NCBI GenBank assembly: GCA_963970005.1
Contig: CAXAMN010021695.1
Span: 2,191,426-2,255,425, forward strand
Length of the DNA stretch: 64,000 nt
Direction: 5' to 3'
Source of the DNA: Durusdinium trenchii
Lineage: Eukaryota; Sar; Dinophyceae; Suessiales; Symbiodiniaceae
The notes under the pieces are model-generated. The model was not told the origin of the DNA and made no database searches. It was given only the letters and a program-made list of their open reading frames with translations. Made by a program: the position numbers and the translations under genes. Shown here in pieces: positions 56,424 through 64,000 of this stretch (position 1 is the stretch's first letter; each line of letters opens with the position of its first letter).

Positions 56424-56715
56424 GGCCAGACCGACTTGGGGTATCGGTCATGTGGACCTCCTATCTATTGGTTGGGAGGCTGCGCACGCACATGCGTAGA
56501 GATAGGTATCCAGTATTATACAAGCAATCAGTACAGTGCATTGCATACATGAGGCATGCAACACATGCGACATTTTAGGCCTACCCGTTTAACATGATGA
56601 TGACAAGATGAATCACTGCGACTCTGTGAAATACAACCCATCAAACGCAAACTTTGATTTCACAAATGCATGCAGTCATTGGTATGATTAGTAGAAATTC
56701 CATCCTGACTGGCAG

Positions 56716-56913
56716 GAGCTTCGGCTCTTTTTGGTTTGGGACGCTGAGGGCATCTCAGAGTCTCATGACCAAGTTCTGGAGCAAATCTTTGAGAGCGCTG
56801 ATGCTGACTCAGACTCCGAGAGTGAAGACAAGAAGAAGACCAAGAAAAAGAAAACATCCAAAGGCAAGAAGAAAGAATCCAGTTCAGAAGGATCTTCTTC
56901 TTCATCATCTCAG
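56716..56913 (+). CDS. Gene C, exon with Lys and Ser runs
   Basis: Exactly 66 codons between GGCAG|G and CAG|GTGCAC. ELRLFLVWDAEGISESHDQV, then an Asp/Ser acidic stretch, Lys runs and a Ser run. Phase 0 at both ends. Confidence 0.55.
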
Positions 56914-57210
56914 GTGCACCGGGCCGTCCATAATTCCCCCGGAGTGTGTCCAAAGCACATGTACTACCGAGTACTTGAGAGTGTATGATAGAGTGTGGAG
57001 TCCTTTGGATTATTGATGCACAAACATTGTGGAAATGGAATCGCAATCATGGATCGACAACAAAATCGAGATACACGCTTTTGGGGGTCACATGGGGTCA
57101 CTAATACTGTGGATGATGGGGCTTGGTCACAAGGGACATCGCCTTTCCTAGTGGTTCGTGTTCGGGGCAACAGTCACGCCACGATATTATTGAAGCCTCA
57201 GCTCTGGTAG

Positions 57211-57405
57211 GATAAGAAGAAAAGCAAGAAGAAGAAAGGCAAGGGCAGGAAGAAGGAGACGAAAGAACAGAAGGATAAGCGCATGGAAAAAGAGAAGGAG
57301 AAGGAGGAAAAAAAGCAATCGCGAGAGGCGATTGCGAAAGGCAAGAAGGCTGCACAGTGGGCCGAGCATGCACGCAGTGATTTGCTTCATCGTAAAGCAC
57401 TTCGA
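57211..57405 (+). CDS. Gene C, Lys/Glu-rich exon
   Basis: Begins after GGTAG|G in phase 0, matching the previous exon. Lys-rich (KSKKKKGKGRKKETKEQ), then KQSREAIAKGKKAAQWAEHA. The true donor is uncertain. Confidence 0.48.
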
Positions 57406-57713
57406 GTAGCATTCATGCATGCGTGATCATGCGTGCATGCATAGTGCACTTGTGTGTGCAATGTGTTGAGCAATAGTACCAGCTATGCAAGATTGGGTGG
57501 TCGTTTGGTGCAACGATCATTTGTCTTACCACTTAAGCATTCTTTTCGCGCTTTTCGTGTGGGCCAAAGAAAGATCCTACATATCATAATGTGTCCTGCA
57601 TGCATGCATGCATGCATGTATAGCTTAGCATGTGTGTGTGGCTAATATGCCTTCAACAAGCTCAAATGAATTCGCAAGTAATCCATCAATACGACGACAC
57701 ATGCAAATTGCAG

Positions 57714-57820
57714 GCGTTGAAGACTATGAATGACCATGTCGCGGACGCCTGCAAGAACATGAAGCTGGTCCAGGGATTGCCACTCCTCAGAGAAACGTGT
57801 TGCAGCGCGATTGCGGCCGG
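57714..57820 (+). CDS. Gene C, candidate exon
   Basis: After TTGCAG|G: LKTMNDHVADACKNMKLVQG and then LPLL. End approximate. Confidence 0.38.
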
Positions 57821-58482
57821 CTGGGGGGGCTATTCTATGTGCCCATGTGCGCGTGCACTCACATGCCACATGACATGCTCACATGTGCACACTTTCCAAT
57901 TCGCTAACAAACACAATGTACATCACCCGTGCATCAACTAATGTTCAAACATTGTAATGAGTTGTGGGCCATGGGGTTGTGTTATTTTGCGGTCTAATAC
58001 GACTTGATTGAGGGTGAACCCCAAGCAAAATGGTGTGAGGTGTCAGGGTGGCCGTTAATTGAGGTGAAGCTATATATGCGATAAGATATTTAGAAGACCC
58101 TGGTCCAGCCTTTTTTGAAGTCCACGAACAAACCATACTACTGCCAACTTTGCAGCAGGGCAGGTAAGTACTTCACGGCTTGATGGTTTAGTAGTAGCAT
58201 GGATGCACCATCATGGACAACAGTTGTGGGCCTAAAGTTGATCAAGCTCACACGCAAATCCAGAAACCCGGTCTATCAATGGAATCCTGGAAACCTAAAT
58301 GACAAGCATGGGCCTGTGGGACAATATAGATTATATCTCTAATAGATCAGATCATGTAATGATTCGATGATCATGTATATTATATTATACCATGAATGCG
58401 TTCCTGACAGATCAGATATATAGCCACGTGGCCTTCACACCCCTGCCATCCCCTGCCCCTGAGTCTCCGCAATCTGGCCAAG

Positions 58483-58590
58483 GTCACCCAACCTTCGCAA
58501 CGCGATTGAGGGGGAGCTTGCCAGCTACCAGAAGAAATTGCTGGGGTGCAGGGAGTCGCTACAGAAAGCGGTGGACAACACTGATGTGCC
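58483..58590 (+). CDS. Gene C, coiled-coil exon
   Basis: After CCAAG|G: RNAIEGELASYQKKLLGCRE and then SLQKAVDNTD, followed by a possible GT donor. Confidence 0.45.
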
Positions 58591-58746
58591 TTTTCATGAA
58601 ATAATTTTCTAGAAGATAGACTCTACATGTCAATGATAGTTAGTGGGCACGTCGTGCAACTACTGGCATGCCAGGTTTATCGGCCCATAAAACTATAGTG
58701 TTTGTCATACTGGCAGGAACCGATTGACATAATTGTTTGGCTTGAG

Positions 58747-58818
58747 GTGAAACATTTGGAGAAGTTGGAGACGGAGCACTCGAAGCTGGATACTGAGTAT
58801 AAAAACTTTTTGACCAGG
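58747..58818 (+). CDS. Gene C, coiled-coil exon
   Basis: 24 codons between TTGAG|G and AGG|GTGAAT: VKHLEKLETEHSKLDTEYKN. Pairs naturally with the previous exon as a helical region. Confidence 0.45.
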
Positions 58819-59386
58819 GTGAATCTGAAATAGATTCCTTCCCTACGCGTTGAACCATGAAGGTGCGTTCATTTTGGGGTGATCATGCAAAGCAGCCGTG
58901 ATAGATGGACTCGCCAAATAGGAGAGCATGTTAGACTAGCTAGCAAAAATTATGTGGAAGTCCCACAGAATCTCAAATGGTTTATTGGTCGTGCATGGTT
59001 CAGAAACATACAACATATATGTTCTGCAAGTCAGAACTTGCTAAAGGACTAGACCTGTTTGTTGTTGATGCTGTTTCTTATGAATGTGCCCTCTAGAAGG
59101 GTGAAGTGCCACCATGGCTGCCAAGTTCATGATCTATCAGGCCGATATATTTCGACCTAATTCTATTTCCATGACATCAGGTCATGACAGTACGTGTTCA
59201 TCAACATGTACTGAACGTTGCAGTTGGAGTGCTGGGTTTGGCGACTTGAGTGGAAAAATGTCTAAGCTGATCTACAACAATCGACCGACCGTACCATCTA
59301 TGCAATGTTTCTTTCCACAGTCGACAACATCTGCATGCCTAGCGCGCAGATCGATCAGTTTACAGAACCACACATTTCATTTGCAG

Positions 59387-59455
59387 GTGCTGATGCGAGC
59401 ATTTCTGCAGTGTTGGGCAATGCAATCGATGACGTCGCGGGTGGGGCATCTTGGA
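59387..59455 (+). CDS. Gene C/D, weak exon candidate
   Basis: After TTGCAG|G: ADASISAVLGNAIDDVAGG. Weak. A further fragment at 60,426-60,550 (RAKLRMLGGVLPKARRVDSG) may be the next exon. Confidence 0.25.
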
Positions 59456-60743
59456 GGTTCATAAGTTCCCCACAGGGTTCAGAGTGGCTGCACTGCTAGC
59501 AGCTAGCAATCCATCAGTCCTGATCTAGAATTGAGAGCCTGGACCCGCCGCTAGTGTATGAGTTTGATTCATAGTTGATCGATCTATCAAATGCGTGCAT
59601 ACAAACCGTGTTTCAATTGCTGTATGCTGTCAAAGCGTAATCCAAATCTTATAGATCAACCCGACCGGTGTCATCTATGATGTTTTCCTGTCTTCCCCAG
59701 CACCGGTCTCAGGCATCGACCGTTGGGAAAGCTCTCCGAAACGTCCAAGCGCATCTACATGAGCCTGAGCTGCTAATCTCTGATCTTGGAAGAGGGTGGT
59801 GGGTGAACCAGGCCCAAGTCCCACACAAACTCATGGTGTTAAGTCGATGTCAGCTTTTCATGATCCCACCCAACAATCAAAACAATTGACCCCTAACAGG
59901 TTTGCTCTGGAATGGCCTGTGAACAGCTTTAGTGCAACCCCCAAAGTCATGGCATGGCCCCACTGCCCCACCATGGGGACAAGCAAATCAAATACACATT
60001 CACACCAATCCAGACTCATCTGGTCAAGGATAGCATCTTGACATGTGCGTGTGGTTTCCTTGTGTGTGATGTTTTTATCGATCGACCAATATATACGCCG
60101 CATGTATTGTGCATGTTCGTGTATACGTGCTTGCGAATCCTTTGTTTCATGCATGCATGCATGCATGCATGGCAAAGTTGAGTTGCCTTTCAACCAATGA
60201 GTGAGTTGAGTGTTTTGGACACCACAACACATCGCCTGCCAAGAAAACGTGTTTGATGCAAATCACACTCCAAGCAATTTCAGGGGTGCAACCATGTGTG
60301 ATCATGATCGTGCATGTGTCGTCGTCGTATGAAAGCCCAGGGTGCATCTGCAACATCCGTGACCAATCTGTGAATCATAATGCCGATTTAGTAGTTGGTG
60401 GTTCAAATTTGCAATTTTCTGTAAGTTGCTACGTCCAGAGCGGGCTAAGCTGAGGATGTTGGGAGGCGTTTTGCCCAAGGCAAGACGCGTCGACTCGGGA
60501 TGCTTCGTGGACGCAACCATTCCCGAGATTGGTGGCGGGCAATGTCAGAGGGGCCCGCAGCTTGCCATATTTCAGGAATTCATTTCATTTTCATGTTTGG
60601 CAACTAAGTGTGATATTTGAACGCATTGTGCGTGCATGTTGTTCAGTGCACTGTACCGCCATGCTCCTATTCATTATTCGTTGGGGAATCTTATGGCCGG
60701 GAGTTCATAGTCCTCAACGATAATGACCTCATTGAATCATGAG

Positions 60744-61500
60744 GCAATCGAAACCATCAAGTTGCCTATCAAATACACGGACTTGGCTGATGGTGAGGAA
60801 AAGCACTGTATCAAACAGTGGCCAATCATATACCCACATAGCATCATGTGCTTCCTCCTGGAGCGTGCAGGCCTGACAATACCATCTTCCAAGGTTCATG
60901 AGTATTGGAAGTTCAACCATGAGGTGGGTGAGGCATGGGCACAACACAGCGAATGGGACAGGATTCCTGTCGGTCTTTATGGGGACTCAGCCCGCGTAAA
61001 CACTGCATTTGGATCTGAGCATGTTCTCGGTCTCTTTGTCAACCTGATATTGTGGACTCCGAGTAGCGTCCGCTGTTCTCGCTTTCTAGTCTTCGCCATT
61101 GGTGAGCACCAGCTTTGGAAGCACTTTACGATGGACTGTGTACTTCGCCACGTCACGTGGTCGTTGAATGCTCTTGTGGCAGGGGTGCACCCATCTCAGG
61201 GTCCATTCAATGAACCGTTGTCCCGCGGTCTTCATGCCCTTGCAAATCAGCCAATGTCATTCCGATGCCAAATCACAGAAGTCCGCGGGGACTGGTCGTG
61301 GCATAAAAAGCTTTGGCGCTTTTACCAGACAAGCTGGAATGGCATCAAGGTATGCCATTGGTGTTTGGCCAAAAGCAAGAGCCTTGATCGTCGGGAACTG
61401 TATTGGAGCTTTGACGAGCACTCGTGGAGCGGTGGATGTTTTGATCTGGAAGAGTTTGTTGCAGAACGAATGCCTCCACTACAACTTTGCGCCTTGGGAG
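60744..61500 (+). CDS. Gene D: GLYGDSARV-family exon of the dinoflagellate multi-copy family
   Basis: A long exon after ATGAG|G. Key stretches: PIIYPHSIMCFLLERAGL, EVGEAWAQHSEWDRIPVG, GLYGDSARVNTAFGSEHVLG, LFVNLILWTPSSVRCSRF, LVFAIGEHQLWKHFTMD, VRGDWSWHKKLWRFYQTSW and VCHWCLAKS. The order GxYGD, LP/LW-x-P-x-S-x-R-x-SRF, RGDWxWH and CHxCxA is one I recall from a very abundant uncharacterised Symbiodiniaceae family. The conserved acidic, His and Cys residues suggest a metal-dependent enzyme, possibly transposase-like, which is my inference only. It could also begin at the ATG at 60,723. The end is uncertain: the frame reaches a stop at 61,514, probably past the donor. Confidence 0.6.
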
Positions 61501-61980
61501 CATACTTGATCTAGTGCCAGCGAATGTCGAAGCAAGCAATGGTATGCACGCATGCCCGTATGCCTGTGTAGGTCAGGATTACATGACATACGGATATGCC
61601 ATTCAACTGTGCATCATGCATTTTGTGGATCCATGCATGCGTGCGAAAGCATGCATGCTCATGGGCACACAGGTAAAATAGATGTTGGCTCCTTTGCTTT
61701 TTGCAATCCTAAGGCCCTCTATTGGGATTGGCCCGCTTTGTTCCTTCCACTATTCGATGGTGCATGATGCACGTAGTCCACTTAGGGCTTTTGTACGTCG
61801 TCAACGGCAGTGGCCTGCAGCATGGCTCATACAGTACATAGTCTGTCGAACCGCACACGTTGTTTTCGACCCGGTTGTGTTCACCACATCACTTGCACCG
61901 TTCGTGACATGGCTGTGAATCTTGCGCGCGTAATGCACGCGTGCATGTTTGCCCACCATGATCATGTCATGTCAGACCAG

Positions 61981-62130
61981 GAACTTGCTACTACGACATG
62001 GTTACTTTGGAGGCGAGCATGAGAAAGTGGCGTTGAAGCTTGCCCGTGCACACAAGGCCTTCAAAGAGTGGTGCAGGCAAAACAAGATTGATTGCAGTCA
62101 GCCTGAGTTCAGAGAGAGCACAGTGACTAG
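61981..62130 (+). CDS. Gene D, exon with FGGEH motif
   Basis: After CCAG|G: RHGYFGGEHEKVALKLARAH and then KAFKEWCRQNKIDCSQPEF. A (Y/F)FGGEH segment follows the CHxCxA exon in the family as I remember it. Borders approximate. Confidence 0.5.
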
Positions 62131-62358
62131 TCAATCAATCTGCAAATTTGTGTACGCGTTGGAAACCTTGTTGTTTATCAACATTGGCCATAGCAACGTG
62201 TGTTCCGATTCCAGAAAATGATATGAAAACTGAATCTTTTTGCAAGTGTATTTTTGACTGCCAGTTCCATCTCTACTCTCTGACCATGATCCATGCAAGA
62301 CAATCGATTTTGTGTCTTGTATTTTAGTCAGTGGGTGTGCGTTCTGCACTGTATTGCA

Positions 62359-62522
62359 ACCAAGATCTTCAAGAAGGATGGCAGTGTCCTCTTCACGCTG
62401 AAGGCTTTCAATGGGCGATGTGTTCTGCAGTGGCTGTCCAACCTTCTACCTGCGGTTGCAAATGCATACACTGCGCGTGATCCACGAGCACCACTAATTG
62501 CAGCTGCCACGTGCTTTGGTTT
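62359..62522 (+). CDS. Gene D, exon
   Basis: KIFKKDGSVLFTLKAFNGRC, then VLQWLSNLLPAVANAYTARD and PRAPLIAAATCF before a GT donor. The pattern K-A-x-N-x-R-x-x-x-x-W matches the family. Confidence 0.5.
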
Positions 62523-62876
62523 AAGCTTTTGTGGCCTTCGAACATGTTGGCTTCAAAATCAGTGAAGGGGCGTTCTGTAATATCTTCCAGCTAGCAGCTA
62601 TCTTGGTAGAGATTGTTGGTTGGCCTGCTTTGTGGTTTCGATTCAAGGTGCCACATGGCCCGCTTCATTACTCAATTGGAGTTGGCAGGGCGCTACTTGA
62701 ATCTAGGCCTGCAAAAGATGTAGCCGATGAGACCAGTGTGGGGTAGATCAGAGGCTCTCTTCAATATTTAGCATGAGCTCAACAATGCATGCGTGATGCA
62801 TGTTGCAGGAGCATGCATTGCACGGTACCTAGTGCCAGCATGCAGGATGTTGTTCATGCATGCACACGCGTGCGTG

Positions 62877-62985
62877 ATGCAATCAGGAGTGCGCAGCAGT
62901 CGATGGACATCTACAAGGACGGCAAAAGGTTCCTGGACTTGTACTTGGTCCTATGCCGCATGAGCTTGAGGCCAGGATGGGTTCG
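62877..62985 (+). CDS. Gene D, exon
   Basis: DAIRSAQQSMDIYKDGKRFL and then DLYLVLCRMSLRPG. Helical, no clear stop-free extension. Borders approximate. Confidence 0.4.
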
Positions 62986-63381
62986 GCATGCCTTTTTTAA
63001 GCGATTCAAGTCGACATGTTGTGGCCACTGCTTTGCATTCTAATAGTGGCGGGTCTTCCTAAGTGAGCTGCGCTGAGGCAAAATATGCAAGAGTGGTTTA
63101 TGCGACCTAAGTGCCATGTAGCTTGGCTGCTTTCCCGTTTGCGTCATTGACCGGCAAGTTGCACAATGGCATGTGATTGCATGAGTGTGGAGTGCACGGG
63201 TTAAAACAACCATTCACTGAGGGGCTGTACCACCTTCTTTGGTGCATCCGTGAGCGACGTGCCTTGTCAATTCCAGTGGTTTGTGGACTACATCGTATGA
63301 CTTTTTGTTGCCTGCATGTGTGCGCACGCATGCATGTGCATGCATGTGCACAGCATCAATCCAGTGCTAGGATCCAACTGT

Positions 63382-63462
63382 CGTTTTTTCCACGGCTTCA
63401 TTGATGAAGATTCGATGGCCTGGTTGAAAAGAGCCTTGGCAAGTTCCAAGCTAGTATGTTAT
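63382..63462 (+). CDS. Gene D, C-terminal exon
   Basis: FFHGFIDEDSMAWLKRALAS and then SK. A (D)EDxxx-x-LxR segment is found near the C-terminus of the family as I recall it. A last fragment at about 63,697-63,760 (RILSTKFKINALLGFKQL) may follow. Confidence 0.42.
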
Positions 63463-64000
63463 TTGGCACAGCTTTTGAAACTAATCACGCACCCTATACC
63501 TCCATGGCTTTGCCAAAGTCGTGCATCATTCCATGCATAGCTGAGGAACCTATCTCCGAGCACATGCAAAGCATCGTGTAAATTGGATCATCAAGTGTTC
63601 AAAACTCAGGAGTGGTCGCTACATTGTAAAGTTTTTTTGGCACAAGAGGACACGTTGGCATGCATCATACCGCTACTGCGTTGCGTGTGTGCGCAGGATC
63701 CTCTCGACAAAATTCAAGATCAATGCGTTACTTGGCTTTAAACAACTATGCCATATGCCGTGGCCTATTTGGAGCATATGTGGCCATGATTTACAGTGCA
63801 ACCCCTGCATGATGTGTACGTATGCATATGAGCTGAACATAGCTGAACCTCCCTTCTTGCCAAGATTCTGGCCGGTCAGGTTCAACCGATCTGCAGCTCA
63901 ACGGCTTGACCGGAAACGCTGAGAAGCGAAAAGCAGTGTTGGGAATGGATGGGGCATGCATTGATCACGTTCTTCTTCTACCTGGCCTTCCAACCACAGT

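Larger units (their letters stand above)
43975..63900. repeat. TGCATGCA-rich domain in introns
   Basis: TGCATGCA and GCATGCATG words are frequent from about 43,975 rightward (for example 44,529, 48,283, 57,600-57,618, 60,150-60,170) and almost absent before that point. The dense spots fall between predicted exons. Confidence 0.7.

Overview
The window looks like nuclear DNA of a dinoflagellate, most likely Symbiodiniaceae. I see no bacterial-type operons or ribosome binding sites, and no CRISPR array, rRNA or tRNA gene. What I see instead: two Ty1/copia LTR retrotransposons of the type common in dinoflagellates; intron-rich genes whose exons join through GT, GC and GA donors with AG|G acceptors; same-strand gene blocks; and abundant simple and short-word repeats. 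Family assignments rest on motifs read from the translations and on memory of Symbiodiniaceae proteins, with no database search.

Layout. 1-2.6 kb: minisatellites, a 56-bp tandem repeat, a G-rich tract and AT-rich spacer. 2,651-8,259 (minus): a complete but dead copia element with 91-bp LTRs (90/91 identical), GATAT target duplication, frame breaks, a stop codon and a deletion in reverse transcriptase. 8.3-12.3 kb: spacer. 12,670-20,009 (minus): a second copia element with two identical 127-bp LTRs and GTTTG target duplication, inserted in a GTTTGTG minisatellite and apparently intact. 20-37 kb: mostly non-coding, with local clusters of short repeated words (strongest: TATAAAAT at 27.2-28.06 kb) and a few exon-like ORFs. 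37.07-43.15 kb (minus): a probable spliced coiled-coil gene seen as small GC-rich exons. 43.15-44.34 kb: divergent strand switch.

44.3-64 kb (plus): a region dense in TGCATGCA holding two successive gene models. The first (44.3-52.8 kb) has acidic and Gly/Lys/Arg-rich exons and ends in seven exons that join in one frame to a domain resembling a C5 DNA-methyltransferase core (motif GGPPCGSWV). The second (54.5-63.9 kb) has a low-complexity N-terminus, Lys-rich exons and coiled-coil exons, then a large exon with the motif GLYGDSARV. I recall both as hallmarks of large uncharacterised multi-copy gene families in Symbiodiniaceae. I could not tell whether these copies are expressed, mobile or decaying.
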